Shown: positions 20,440-34,139, numbered from the stretch's first letter. The stretch is DNA of 64,000 nt from Thecamonas trahens ATCC 50062 (GCF_000142905.1 NW_013657678.1:1-64000), one strand, 5' to 3'. The notes: generated from the sequence alone by a model not told the origin. Numbers and translations: made by a program.

Positions 20440-23044
20440 ATGGCACAGGACAGACCCAAGCTCACCGTGGACATCATCCGCAAACTCCCCAAGGTACACC
20501 CTCCTCCCCTTCCCCCTTCCCCGCGCCCCCAGGCCCCCCCGTCTCCCTCCTCTGCTCACTCCCTCTACTCACACACACACACACACGCACACACGCACAC
20601 GCACCACGTACACAGGTCGACCTCCATCGCCACCTCGACGGTTCGGTCCGTGTGGAGACGGTGGTAGAGCTGGCCGAAGAGCAGGGTGTCTGCCTCCCGA
20701 CCAACGATCTCGAGGAGTTGCGGGCGCTCATCGAGGTCGACAACGACTGCGAGAGCCTCGTCGAGTACCTCCGCGGCTTTACCATTGTCAACTCTGTGGC
20801 GCAAAAGCCGTACGCGCTCACGCGCATGTTCTTCGAGGCGTGTGAGGACGCCGTGGCCGACGGCCTCCGCTACGTCGAGATCCGCTTTGCGCCCATCCTC
20901 CACGTCAACGAGCTCATGTCGCTGACCCAGGTGATGGAGGCCGTGTGCGAGGGCAAGGCCATGGCCGAGTACCACCTACCCATCACTGCCCGCATCATCC
21001 TCTGCGGCATGCGCCACATGCCGCCCGAGACCACCATGTCGGTGGCAGAGCTTGCCTGGCGCTACCGCAACCGCGGCGTTGTCGCCTTTGACCTCGCCGG
21101 TCCCGAGTCTGGCTTTGCCTCGTCCAAGCACAAGGCCGCCTTTGAGCTCGTTCGCAAGCAAATGCTCAAGATGACCGTCCACTCGGGCGAGGCCGCCGGC
21201 GCCGAGTCCATCCTCGACGCCATCCGCTACTGCGGCGCCCACCGCATCGGCCACGGCACCACCCTCGGCGACTCGCCCGAGCTCCTGGCCTACGTCGTCA
21301 ATCGCGGCATCCCGCTCGAGGTCTGCCCCACCTCCAACCTCCAGACCAAGGCCGTCTCGGCGCTTGCCGACCATCCACTCAAGTCCTACCTCGAGGCCAA
21401 CGTCTGCGTCACCATCAACACCGACAACCCACGCATCTCGGGTGTCACTCTCTCCGACGAGCTCATGGTCTGCCACACCGAGCTTGGCATGGACCTCGCC
21501 CAGATCGTCCGCATCATCGACAACGGCTTCTCCGCCACCTTTCTCGAGCGTGGAACCAAGAAGCGCATGCGCGCAGAGGCCCTCTACCAGACCGTCTCCA
21601 TCCTCCGCTCCGAGGGCTTTGACGTCTCGCCCATCGTCAACGACCCGCACTACTACTCGGCCGCCGTCAACTTTCACAAGTCGCTCCAGGACCCGTACTG
21701 GGGCACCGCTTCCCAACCGGCCATCTCGCGCGACCTCGTCGCCGCTCTCCCCAAAATCGACGCCCACCGCCGCGTCGCCGGCTCGGCCTCGCTCGACGTT
21801 GTCTGGAAGCACTTTGCCGACGCCGTCACCGACGACTCCTGCCCCGTCACCGCCGCCGCCGTCCTCGGCCTCGACCCGCCACAGGACGCCCCGGCCACCT
21901 GGCTCCCCGACCGCGCCGTCTTTGACGCCCTCGTCGAGTCGTCCGACACACACACCCCGGGCTCGACCTCGGTCGCCAAGCGCGTCTTCAACCTTGCGCT
22001 GCAGACCCGCGACGCCATCGCAGACTCGGTCGCGGACATCTTTGCTTCCGCCGCCGCAGACAACTACCTCTACATCGAGCTGGTCCTCGAGCCCTCGTTC
22101 CACACCGGCCGCGGCCTGACCATGGCACACATTGTCGACGCCACCCTCGATGCCATTGCATCCGCCTCCGAGTCCACCGGCGTCCTCGCCGGTCTAGTCC
22201 TCGCCGTCTCAGTCTCGCCAGCCACCCTCTGCGACCCGCTTGTCTTCCGCGAGATTGCTGAGCTCGCCGTCGCTCGCAAGGGCCCTGTCTCTGGCGTCGG
22301 CGCTTTGGCTCCATCGACCTCGCCCCTGAAGACTACCGCTACTACCAGGCCACCTTTGACTTTCTCAAGGACGCTACCATGCCGGTCGTCATCTCCGCCG
22401 GTTCGCAGTCGCCCGAGACCGTCCTCGCTGCGCTCTCTGACGGCGGCGCCGACCGCATCTCCGGCGGCTTCCAGATTCACAAGGAGCCGCAGCTGTTCAA
22501 CTACATCGCCGACCTCGGCATCCCGCTCGAGCTCGGCATCACCGACAAGCTCAAGCTCTACACCGCAGACACCGACTTGTTCACCCCGTCGCCGGTCAAG
22601 CTCTTCCTCGACAACGAGATCTCCGTCGCGCTCTGCTCCTTCCGCGCCACCATGTACACCACCAAGCTCGTGGACTCGATCGCTGACCTTGTCGTCCGCG
22701 CAGACATCAACATCGCGTACCTGCTCAAGCTCCTTGCCGGCGGCATCGATGCCATCTTTGCCCCGTACGACCTGAAGTGCAAGCTCCGCTCGCACTTCTT
22801 TGACGCTGCCACACGTATCGCCCACGAGCATGGCTTTGTCTACATCCACTTTATGCACTACATGCAGGTTCCGGCCGGCCACGCTGACCGCTACCAGTAC
22901 GGCGCGTTCGAGGCAAACGAGCCAACCATCGACGACGACATGTTCGTCAACTGGTCGCTCGCCGCCCGCATGGCGCGCGAGTCCGAGCCGGCCGTCCTCG
23001 CCGCACTCGCTGACCCGTGCAAGGAAAGCTCGTCCGATGCCTAA
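20440..23044 (+). CDS. Double-domain adenosine deaminase: active-type domain plus degenerate second domain
   Basis: Exon 1 (20440-20493, MAQDRPKLTVDIIRKLPK) joins exon 2 at 20616; donor GTACAC. Domain 1 (to about 21700) is a full adenosine/AMP-deaminase fold with DLHRHLDGS, TVHSGEAAG, HRIGHGTTLG and NTDNPRISG, so all zinc ligands and the catalytic Glu are present. Domain 2 (from about 21716) repeats the same order, but the equivalents are DAHRRVAGS, VISAG, DRISGG and CSFRA, so most zinc ligands and the Glu are gone. A one-base deletion near 22302 shifts the frame; on both sides the translation keeps aligning to domain 1 (VGAFGSIDLAPEDYRYY). The repaired protein is about 827 residues. Domain 1 should convert adenosine to inosine; domain 2 is probably structural or regulatory. 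Confidence 0.88.
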
Positions 23045-23063
23045 TCGCGCCCTGCACGGCCTC

Positions 23064-26000
23064 TCACTCGTCAGAATCCGAGTCCGAGTCGTCAATGACC
23101 ACGCGCCGCTGCATCCGCGCTACCACTGGCACGCCTGCACCCTCGATCTCCATCGGCGCCAGCCCAGCGCCGGCCAAACCCGGCGCCAGCGGCGTCCGCT
23201 GCGAGAGGATTGAAAAGCCGCTCGCCGCAACGCCCGACTCGTCGTCCGACTCGGACTCGGACTCGGAGAGCACCCGCGTACGCTTCCGCCGCGCCTCGCG
23301 CGCCTCGGCTGCCCGCTTCTGCCGCCGCTCCTCGCGCCGCTTGCGGAGGAGCTCGCGCGACCGCTGCGCAGCACGCGCCAGCGCCGCCTTGGCTGCCTCG
23401 TCGTCCGACGACCCGGACGAGTCGCTCTCCGAGTCGGACGTGCTCGACTCTGAGCCCGAGCCAGAGTCCGAGCCCGACTGTGACCCGTCTTCCGATCCGA
23501 TCTCCGAGTACGACCCGTCGTCGTCGCCGTCGTCGCCGTCGTCGACCTCGTCGTCGGCGGCAATAAACGCCAGATCCTCGGCCGTCCAGATCTCGTCCTC
23601 CTCCTCGTCGTCACCGCGCTTGCGCGACGCCGCGTACGACGCTGCCAACGCCGCCAGCTCAGCCTCGTCCGTCGCCTCGATCGCCGCCGCCAGCAGCGCT
23701 CCGGCCTCGAGCTTGTTGAGCGTAGCCAGCAGCTTGCGGAGCTTGCGCCGGAGCCAGTACGGCACCCGCCAGAACGTCGCCAGTTGTGCCTTGGCCTGCC
23801 CGACCGCGTCAAGCTTGTCCACATCCTCCGGCAACGCGACCGGTGCCTCAAGCCCCAGCGCCTGCATGACCGCAGCCAGCTCGCGCGACTCGAGGTAGAA
23901 CCACTCCGCCATCGACCGCGGCTTGATCGGCCACCCGAACGCCTTGCGCATCGGTCTCACCGCAGGCGTGTCGCTTGCCACGTACAGCGCAAGCTGTGCC
24001 CGGACAAAGCAGAGGCCCATGGCGTAGCCCGGCGAGGCCACCAGAGCCCGCATCGCGCCAGCCAGTGCAGCCTTGCGCGTGGCCTCGTCCGCGTCGTCTG
24101 CCACTGCGCTCCCGAGCTCCGCGGCACTCCACCGCTTGACCCCGTCAGGCGCGTCGGCCGGTGGGGGCAGCGTCGCAGCGTCGCCCTCGGCCTCGGCGTC
24201 CGAGTCCGACTCGGACGATCGACCGACAGTGTCGTCGAGCGCCTGCGACCGCCGCCGCTTGCGCGACCGCCGAGTCGACGCGCGCCGCGAGCCGGAACCC
24301 TCGCCGCCGGCAGCCACCTCGGCCGCTGCCGCCACCGCCGCGTGTAGGCTCTGTGCCTTGCGCAGCGCAAAGCCTGCCATGTCCAGCCGCGACTCCAGCG
24401 TGTCCGGATCCATGCTCGCCGGCACTGCCCACAGCGGCACGTCTTCCGAGACCGGTGGGTGCAGGCCGAGGAGGCCGAGAACCTGCTGGACTCGAGAGTG
24501 AGTGAGCGCAGCGACCTCGCTCGCCTTTTGCGGCTCGAGCGCATCGCGAGCGAGCGCCCCACCGCGCCGCACAGTCGCCTCGCGCACCTCGTTGACCTCC
24601 TGCAGCAGCGCAATAATCTCGCGAACGTGCGCCGAGTCGCCACTCGCCACAAGCTCCGCCGCCAGAACGTCGAGCCCGGCGCTGAGCTCCGTCGGCAGGC
24701 TGGCATCAACCTCAAACGGCGTGTACGCCACCTGAGGCGGCGCACGCCGCTGGTCCCACACTCCAGCACCCGAGTCAGAGCCCGAGCCCGAGCCCGAGTC
24801 CATGGCCTGGACGCCGTCGTCGTCGTCGTCCGACTCGCTACCCGAGCTGCCCGCGCGACCGCCGCGCCGCCGACGCGACCGGCCACTCCCGCGCGGCTTG
24901 CTCAGCAAGCCCTTGTACCCGAGCTTGGCAGCGCGCGCCTTGATGGCGGTTGGAGACCGGCCCGGGAGCTTGTCAACCAGCCGCGCGAGCAGCGCTTCGG
25001 GATCGTGTGGCGCCGGCGACGCCGAGCCGCTGTGCGACGTGCTGTCGTTGCCGGCCCGGCGGCGGGCGAGCCTGTCCGCCGCTGCAGCGCGCGCGTCGAC
25101 CGCCGTGTTGCACTCGTCCTCGAGCACCTTGAGCTCAGCCTCGGTCCACGTCCCGCCGCGGGCCGCATTGGCCGCGTGCCACCCGGGCGGCGGCGTCATC
25201 TTGTGGTGCTGGATGAGCCAGGCGTCCGAGCCGATTTCGTGAATGTCGCGGATGCGCGAGGTCCGCACATTGATGAGCGCGTCGATGTAGAGCATCGGGT
25301 CGTGGCGGACGCGCTTGGTGAAGCTCGCCATGATAAACTTGGTAAACTTGACCGTTTCCTTGTGGAGGACAGGCTCCTTGACCCGCCACGCCTGGTCGTG
25401 GACCATGGCGTTGAGGAGGGCAAGGATGGAGACCTTGAAGAATGCGCCCTCCATCTGCGCCGAGACTGCGATGCGGTGGAACATGCGGAGGACGTGGTAG
25501 TTGGTCTCGTAGCTGTTGGCCTCGTACGCAGAGAGGACCGCGACATACGCGTCGATGACCTTAGGCGAGCGCGCAAAGTTGCGCACAAACTCGGCAAAGT
25601 CAAACTTGTGCTCGTGGTGAGCGGCCTCGGCCTCAGCCTCGGCCTCGGCCGCTTCTTGAGCGGCAGTCGCTGCTGCCGCTGCTGCTGCCGCCGCCGCCCC
25701 GGCGGTCTCGGCCCCGGCCGCTGCCGCCGACTCGGCCGCCACCGCAGCCTCGGCCGCAGCCTTGTCCTTGGCCTTCCGCTTGCGACGGCCCTTGCGGTAG
25801 ACGTGCTCCTTGTTGGCGGTAAATGCTGCTGTGGTCTTGAGGAACGCGTGGATGGCGTGAATGGCGTCGCGGAGAAAGTCGAGCGAGAACCGCCGCGGCG
25901 TCCATTTGACGACCGCGTTGACCAGCGCCGACTGCAGATCGTTGTGGTAGAGAATGAGGGCGACGACCGGGTCGGCGGCGGCGGTGTTCTGGGCGTCGCC

Positions 26001-27448
26001 GGCAGTGATCATCAGCCGCAGCAAGTCGAGCTGGCTCGCCATGTGCCGGAGCGCCGCCTGCTGGCCGGCCGGGTACTTGTCGGTGGCAAAGGTTGAGATC
26101 CACTTGATGGTGAAGAGGACCGGCTCGGTGTGGGTCGTCACCGCCAGCGGTGCAATGGTGAACGTGGGCTTTCCACACTCGTCCGAGACAAACAGGTGCG
26201 GAAAGGCGGCAAACGAGACGGCGTACAGCTGGCTCACAAAGCTGGCAAGGAAAAAGTAGTTGCACTTGTCGCGCGCCGAGTGCGGGTCGTAAAGCACATC
26301 GGCGGCGGCAAAGACGCTCGTCACCACCTTCATCAGCTTCTCGTAGCCGCCGGCAAGAAAGGCCGAGCCGAGCGAGTAGAGCGCCGCAAGGAGCCGCGGC
26401 TTGGAGCCGACAATGAGTGGAAAGGCCGATGGAAGCGACTTGGGCGGCTTGCGCGCCCGCTTGCCACTATCGTGGCGCGAGCCCGTCGCGCTCAGCTCCG
26501 TCACCGGCTTGTTCCACGAAAAGTGCTGCCCGTTGGCAGCCTGATACCGAAAGACGCCACCAAACCGCGAGTGCCGTGACGGCGCGTGTGCGTTGCGCAT
26601 CTTGCGCGCCGCGGCCTCGAGCCGCGCTGTCCGCGCTAGCGCAGACATGTTGGCCGCAAGCGGTGCCGAGACGCCTTTGCCCTGCCGCGGCCCCTCAACC
26701 ATCAGGTCCTGGATGCCGAGTGGGTCGCTGCTGGCAGTCTCGGCACCGCCGCCGCCTTTGGCTTGGCTTTGCGGTGGTGACCGCGGTGCGGCTCCCGCGC
26801 CGTCCTTGTGGGCCTGGACGAGCTGCCGCGGGTCGCGCCCGCGGAACAAGTTGGCAAAGATCTCCAGACACGTCATCGCCCACGGCTCGTTGTCCGGCGA
26901 CGCAATGTCGGCGACAAGTGCGAGGAACAGGTCCGGCACGTCGTACGAGAACAGGGCGTCGACAAAGTCATCGTGGAGGTGGACCCGGTGAGCGCCGGCA
27001 GAGCCGGCCTGGGGCCGCGGGTCCGGCACAATCAGCAAGTTGCGAAGGAGCGCGAGGACGAGGCCAATGAGGTCGTTGTCTTTCTGCGACCGGCCCTCAC
27101 CGCCGTTGGCCACATCATGCGAGAGCGGCTCCAGGAGGAGCGAGAGTAGCGACGGGAGCACGCCCGGTTTGAGAAACGCCTCCTTGTACGCTTGCAGGCA
27201 CTCGGTGTACGCCAGTGTGTTCTTGAAAAGCTTCTCCTTCTCCTCGATCCCGGGCTCTTCCTCCACAGGCATCGTGAGCATGGTAATGAGCTTGAGCACT
27301 GCCATGGCCAGCGCCCCTTCGTTGGCGTAGTTCACCAGTAGCGGGAGCAGGTCACGCTGCATGACAGACCACTGCCCAAGCGCAAGGTGAAACTCCTTTG
27401 TCCTCGGGTTATCCCGCCGCAGGTACCGCACCAGGTCGCGGACAACAT
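23064..27448 (-). CDS. TIMELESS: Timeless/Tof1 replication fork protection protein (5' end missing)
   Basis: About 1,460 residues are visible. The frame extends beyond the first Met (27431) to a strong acceptor (C-rich tract then CACAG) at 27449-27450, giving VVRDLVRYLRRDNPRTKEF, the start of the Timeless N-domain. Later parts include HDQAWRVKEPVLHKETVKF, a Myb/SANT-like segment (WTEAELKVLEDEC to GRSPTAIKARAAKLGYKG, near 24950-25170) and a Timeless C region. The C-terminus is strongly acidic and Ser-rich. Timeless with Tipin travels with the replisome and signals to the S-phase checkpoint. The first exon(s), expected to encode about 40-60 residues, are not found between 27451 and 27741, where no GTA-type donor is visible on this strand, so they probably lie in the adjacent gap. 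The stop is 20 bp from the ADA stop. Confidence 0.92.
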
Positions 27449-27741
27449 CTGTGTGGGAAAGGGGGAGAAGGGGGGGGGTGGGGGTGGGGTGGGGGTGGGG
27501 GAGAGTGCAGGCAGTGGCGGTGTTCCGTCTGGTGGCACCTATCCTCTCTGTCTTTTGTTGCTGTGTGTGGTCGGAGAGAGCACAGCGCGGTCACATCGAT
27601 GGCCGGCGGCAAAGGAGATGGCCGCACGACTCGACTCACTTGGCTCTCTCCTCACACCGCACAGTGCCTCCGCAGGCAGCGGCCCCGATGCATCAGCAGG
27701 CAGAGGTGCCGATGGTGCGGGCAAAGTGCCGATCATGACCG

Positions 27742-27841
27742 NNNNNNNNNNNNNNNNNNNNNNNNNNNNNNNNNNNNNNNNNNNNNNNNNNNNNNNNNNN
27801 NNNNNNNNNNNNNNNNNNNNNNNNNNNNNNNNNNNNNNNNN
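27742..27841. other. Assembly gap (100 N)
   Basis: Exactly 100 unknown bases, a conventional placeholder for a gap of unknown size. Flanking DNA is G-rich on the plus strand (27465-27505, 27942-27956), consistent with a hard-to-sequence C/G homopolymer region. The missing Timeless 5' exon is expected here. Confidence 0.98.
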
Positions 27842-28367
27842 GAGCGTATCGTTCTCGGGTACAGGCGCAAGGTATACTCGCTTGGCGTTGACACCACGGG
27901 AGTGGTTTTAACAGCCTGTCACGGGCAACATATACTGAGTGGGGGGGGGGGGGGGTTGAGAGGGCGTAGAATCTATGCGTCAGGATAGGGTTGAGGAAAA
28001 GGCCACCAGGGGTGGGGATGGGAAAGAGGGGAAGGGAGGGGAGAGGGGAGTCATGGCGTACACAGACAGTCGTCGCCCTTGTGGTAGGTGTCTGGATGGG
28101 CGTCGTCGAGCGAGCCCAGTGCTGCGCAGCAGGCTAGCAGGTCGTCGGTGTTGTACGCCATGGTCGGCGGCTGTGGCGACGAGTGACTGTCGTCGGGTGG
28201 TCCGGCCGCCGCCCGCCGACTGGCGACGGTTGGTCGTGGGGGGTACAGAGGGGGTAAAACTGTGTTTGATGGTTGCGGAGGTCCGAGACCGAGCTCCTCG
28301 GTGGAGAGCAGACGGCAGGGGGGGAGGGGGGGAGGGGGGGAGGGGGGGAGGGGGTCGAGAGCGATGA
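27842..28367. other. Intergenic region downstream of FKBP12, G-rich
   Basis: It contains poly-G (27942-27956) and a (GGGGGGA)n-type purine tract at 28317-28355, ending just after the FKBP12 stop. No supportable coding or RNA gene. Confidence 0.6.
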
Positions 28368-29051
28368 CTACTGGATCTTGAGCACCTCGATGTCAAAGAT
28401 GAGGTCGTCTCCAGAGCCGATGCCGAACGCGGCGTAGCCGCCCGAGCCGTAGGCCCACGACGACGGGGCGTCGAGGATGACGTGGCCGCCGTTCTTCATG
28501 CCGAGCAGGCCCTCGTCCCAGGCCTGATGGGTACAAGTGCGACCGATGCGAGAGTGAGTGCGGAGAGGGAGGAAGGGAGGGAGGGAGGGAGGGAGGGAGG
28601 GAGGGAGGGAGGGAGGGAGGGAGGGAGGGAGGGAGAGGGGATGCGGAGAGTACGTACGCGGATGACCGAGCCCTGGCCGATGGTGAAGGAGAACGGCTTC
28701 TGGCCCGGGTCCTTAGTTGACCAGAACTTCTTGCCAGTCCGCTTGATGGTCCCGGTGCAGTGAACCGTGATGGTGTCGCCGGCCTTGATGGCCGCACCAG
28801 TGCCCTCGGAGACAATGTCCTTGCCAAGCTCGTCTGCGCTCACCCGCACCCGTCCATCCACCCACCCAACACCCAACATGGTCCCGCCAACCAGCATGTC
28901 CCCGCCACCCGCATTCCCGCCACGTCGCGCCACCGCATACCCGAGGCGACCGCCCACACACCCATGAGTCACCCGCCCGCAACCACAACCACAACCACAA
29001 CCACAACCACAACCACAACCACAACCACAACCACAACATACCGCTGCTCAT
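28368..29051 (-). CDS. FKBP12: FKBP12-type peptidyl-prolyl isomerase, three exons
   Basis: Exons on the minus strand are 29051-29042 (10 nt), 28833-28658 and 28523-28368; donors GTATGT and GTACGT. Splicing gives 113 residues: MSSDELGKDIVSEGTG, then AGDTITVHCTG, KKFWSTKDPGQKPFSF, GQGSVIRAWDEGLLGMK and SSWAYGSGGYAAFGIG. The product closely resembles plant FKBP12, which shares KFWSTKD.GQKPFSF, and has the length of single-domain FKBPs. It catalyses cis-trans isomerisation of prolyl bonds and would be expected to bind FK506/rapamycin. Without the tiny first exon the frame would run upstream into MLGVGWVDGRVRVS, which does not resemble the family, so I prefer the spliced start. Both introns hold simple repeats: (TTGTGG)n and (TCCC)n on the sense strand. 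Confidence 0.92.
28565..28635. repeat. (GGGA)n purine repeat inside FKBP12 intron 2
   Basis: About 16 units of GGGA on the plus strand, so (TCCC)n in the transcript, directly upstream of the acceptor of the last exon. Confidence 0.93.
28979..29037. repeat. (CAACCA)n hexamer repeat inside FKBP12 intron 1
   Basis: Nearly ten perfect hexamers; the sense strand reads (TTGTGG)n and begins immediately after the GTATGT donor of the 10-nt first exon. Confidence 0.93.
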
Positions 29052-29414
29052 GTTGTTGTGAAAATGAGTAAGGTGGTCGTGATAGTGCTCGTGGTCATAA
29101 CCGCTGCCGCTGCCGTACCCGAGGCCCTGACCGAGACAAGGCTCAACAAGCCGCGCGACCCGCATCAAGCGACCCGTCGCCCGCGTATCCCCACCCACCC
29201 CCACACCCACACCCACCCCATCCCCCACCCCACACACACTCTCTCACACACACCAGCTTCACACGCACAAAGCACCACACAAGCCTAAACCCCAGACATC
29301 CCTTGTACTAGACTCTCTTCATTCACGCATCGCCATCGCCATCGCCATCGCTATCGCCATCGACATGGTCAATCACATACCCATCGTGTCGCGTCGTCCG
29401 CGCGCGCAGGCAAG
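29052..29414. other. Intergenic region between FKBP12 start and RRP1 stop
   Basis: Holds CACCC/CACA-rich simple sequence at 29180-29250 and a (CATCGC)n stretch at 29330-29364. No gene was seen. Confidence 0.55.
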
Positions 29415-30297
29415 TCAGGACAGACGCCGGGTCGGCGGAAGGGTGTTGTCAAAGACATGGATCTTGTTCTTGTCAAGGGAGAACTTGATCGATGCCCGCT
29501 TCTTGCCGTTGGCCTTGCCCTTGCCCTTGCCCTTGCCAGACTTGGTCGACTCGGTCTTGGGCTTCTTGGGCGGGAGGCCGGCCTTGGCGCGCCGCTTGGC
29601 GTCGGCCTCCTCCTTAGCGCGCGCCTTGGCGCGGCGCTTGCGGGCACGGCGCGAGGTGCGGCCCTTGCGCTCCTTCTCGAGGCGAGCCTGCTCGCGCTCG
29701 GCCTGGATGGCGGCGACCTGGCCGGGGGAGCCCTTGGCGAGGACCGCGTTGCTGATGATGCGTTCAACGTCGGGCACGCCCTGGTGCTTGGCCTTGCGCT
29801 TCTTGGGGCGGACACGCTTCTCCTCGTTCTCATCGTCGACGGTAAAGTCGACCACATCGTCAATGAACGGGTGCTTCTTGCGATCGACCTTGACCTGCTT
29901 GGCCTTCTTGGCCGCCTTGCGCTTCGCCTCCTTCACCGCCTTCTTAGCCTTGAGCAGCCGCGCCGCAGACTCCTCGGCCTCCTGTGCGCTCACCTCGGCC
30001 GTCTTCGCCCCGCCCTCGGCCGCGTCGTCGTCGTCCCACTCAAACTTGGACTTGGCAATGCCAGACTCGAGTGCCTTCAGCTGCGCGTCCTTAAGCGCGC
30101 TCACCTCGTCGCCGAGCCCGTCCGACGACGACCCGTCCGAGTCGACCTCGTCAAACTCGACGTCGTCGTCGTCGTCGTCATCGCACGATCCCGAGTCGGA
30201 CGACGACGAGCCGCCGGCGCTCTTGCCAAACGCCTTGCGGTAGTGGCTCAGCGCCGACGTCTTGGCCCGCTTGGCCGCTGGCGCCTCGTCCTCCTCT

Positions 30298-30342
<45 letters not shown>

Positions 30343-31519
30343 AACGACGACGACGAGCCGGCCTCCAACTCGGAATCAGACTCCGTGTCGGACGTCGCGG
30401 CCGCAGCCGCAGCCACAGCCAAAGCCGCAGCCGCCTCGTCTGCCCCACGCTTGCGCTTGTTGGACGACAGCGAGACAAGCGACGGCCGCTCGATGGGAAT
30501 GTCCAGCTTCGACGCAGACGAAACAATGAGGTCAAACACGTCGTACAGCATCTTCCGCCGCTTCCTGTTGATTGTCGCCTTGTCGGCGGCGGCGGCAAAG
30601 GCCACGTTGGCCAGGACCTGCGGGTCAAAGACGTGGACAAGTGTGTCGTGACCCGGCTCGAGCGCCTCGAGCGCAGACTCGTAGTCGTCGCCAATGGCGC
30701 CCGTCACGTCGCCGTCGTCGTCGCTGTCGTCTTCGCCGGTCTCCATCTTGGCCATGGCCTCGCCCAGAACCTCGCCCACCAGCTCAGAGTCGGCCGCCCA
30801 CGAATCAATCATCAGCCGCAGCACCCGCTTGTCGGCCGTCCGCGCCAGCGATTCCTTGGGCGACGACATGATGGCGTCGAGCGCAGGCTCGACCACCACC
30901 ATCAGCAGTGCCATGTCCGTCACCAGGCCCTCGACCTGCAGCGCCTCAAAGAGCATGATGTCAAGAACATGAAGCATGATGCCAGAAGCGAGGTTGATGA
31001 TGTCCTTCCGGCTTCTGGCCGCGCAATCTTGACCTTGACGTCCGGACGCGAGTTGCGCGCTGCCTGCGGCTTGGACAGCGTCGTCAGAATGAGGTTAAGG
31101 TTCATCAGCCGCTTGTGCTTGGAGACCTCGTCCGGTGCCGCTGCGCAAAACTTGTACGCATGCCGGAGCATGACTCGGATGAGCATGAGGTACTTGTTCA
31201 TCCGGTGCTGGTCGATCTTGAGCCACTTGCGCTGCATGGTCTCAAAGAAGATGGCCGTGAACAGGAGGTTCTTCCCCGGCGGCATGTCGTTGATGAGCTT
31301 GGCAATCGAGACCGCAACCTCATCCTGCACCACAGGCTTGTCCGTCATGTACATGGTGTAGTACAGTCCCTCCCAGAGCTTCTTCATCTCCAGCGTCGCA
31401 ATCGTCTCCTGACTCTGAATCCACTCGCGCAGCTCCCTCATCGCCTTGTCCCTCGTCCCTTTGTTGGTCGCCGCCAGAAACTTGCCAAACATGATCTTCC
31501 GCTCCATCGACAGCTCCAC
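29415..31519 (-). CDS. RRP1: RRP1/Nop52 ribosomal RNA processing protein, one frameshift
   Basis: The N-terminal part (31519 to about 31010) is a Nop52 domain: FGKFLAATNKGTRDKAMREL, LEMKKLWEGLYYTMYMTDKP and VQDEVAVSIAKLIND. The frame then shifts by one missing base near 31006-31012 (GCCGGAAGG), and the domain continues as KDIINLASGIMLHVLDIMLF. The remainder is an acidic Asp/Glu/Ser region with a GAGGAC-type repeat (30285-30345), Lys/Arg-rich nucleolar segments, and a C-terminal motif IKFSLDKNKIHVFDNTLP typical of RRP1. The protein works in the nucleolus in 27S pre-rRNA processing for the 60S subunit. Repaired length is about 700 residues. No intron evident. Confidence 0.85.
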
Positions 31520-32751
31520 ATCATCACCATGCTGCGCCTACTCTCCCTCCACCCCATCCCCATCCCCATTCCCCCGCCATACGTGAGTTGCTCTCCTTCC
31601 CCCCCGCCCCCTCCCCCTCTCCCTGGCCTAACAGGGATGGATTGATGGATGAGCCGCTCCCACTCCCTTCCGACCCCTGCTACCTGGTTCAGCCACGACC
31701 ATCTCGCGACGCGCTCGGCAGAGGTACAACGCATACTGCCGCACACAACAAGGTGCATACCATGGTGTAAAGGTGGGGTGAAGTGGGTGAGCTTGGCCAC
31801 GAGTCGGAGGTGCCAGTCGGGAGGCGGTCCAACTGCGAGCGAGGATGGCCCGGCCTCCACTCCCTCACTCACTCGCGCGCCCGGACCGCCGCTCGACAGT
31901 TTGTTGCAGCCAGTACGGGGCTACTCCACGTGAAACTACGGCCATCAAGGTAAGGCTGAAACCAAAGTGGCCAAAGGTTACATCGCTGGTGCATGATGTC
32001 CATCCTGTTTTCCATCGCGCGTGCGGGAGAGCCCTGATGAAGCTCTTGCTCCGACTTGGCTCCAACTCTTACCACGACCCGACCCCGGCCAGCCACCATC
32101 GCCATCGCCACCACAAGCCAAGAAAGCCAGCCACTCGGACCACTGGTCTCAAGCTGCGCATCCAAACGGCGCAGACCCACCGCCGCCCCATCATGTCATG
32201 ATGGTGGCTATCCTCCAAGTCGCACCAGTGTTGTCAGCCATTCATCCGTCCAATGAGGTACATCATGTGTGGATCGCGACAATGACCAGCCCATCGGGGG
32301 CGTCGGTCATGGTCACCGGCAGCCGCGGCGCAAGCGCGTGCGCACACGTGCCGCGCAAGCAGCCGGCCGAAGCGGAGGAGTCAACCCAGAGGCACTTGCT
32401 TTGGCCATTTCGGCTAACGGCGGACACGGGCGAGTAGCTCGTCTCCACGGCCTGCACCACTCTCATCATCACTACTCCAAGTACGACATCCCACCTGAGC
32501 AAGTCATGCCCATGACAGACCAATGACATGTCTGTGGCTGTGTCAGTCTCTGGTCTCTCTCCCTGTTCCCCATCCCCGGCCAGGCTCTCTGCTCATGCGC
32601 CTTGCGTGGGATCGACGTGGCAATTTCGTCGACCTCGTGCAGGCACTCCCAGGCGCTACCATGGGCGTAGAAAGAGATATGGCCACGCATCAAACTCACA
32701 TATACTTGGATACTGTGACGATATTTTGGTTGGCTTGATTTTCTCTCGCAG
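31520..32751. other. Divergent intergenic region, probably containing the PCYT2 5' exon
   Basis: 1.2 kb of less biased sequence between RRP1 (-) and PCYT2 (+). Open frames lack recognisable domains. The PCYT2 reading frame needs one upstream base from an exon in this region; no donor could be chosen with confidence. No RNA gene or mobile element was recognised. Confidence 0.5.
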
Positions 32752-34110
<1,359 letters not shown>

Positions 34111-34139
34111 GCTGCCTGCATCATCCCTTCTTGCATACA

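Noticed and set aside
24459-26096. 545-codon open frame on the plus strand inside Timeless
   Set aside because: It is antisense to a clear Timeless frame, is Arg/Leu/Gly-rich with no domain, and reflects GC-rich codon bias.
29457-31361. 634-codon plus-strand frame opposite RRP1
   Set aside because: It is the antisense shadow of RRP1, with Leu/Arg/Gly composition and no recognisable motif.
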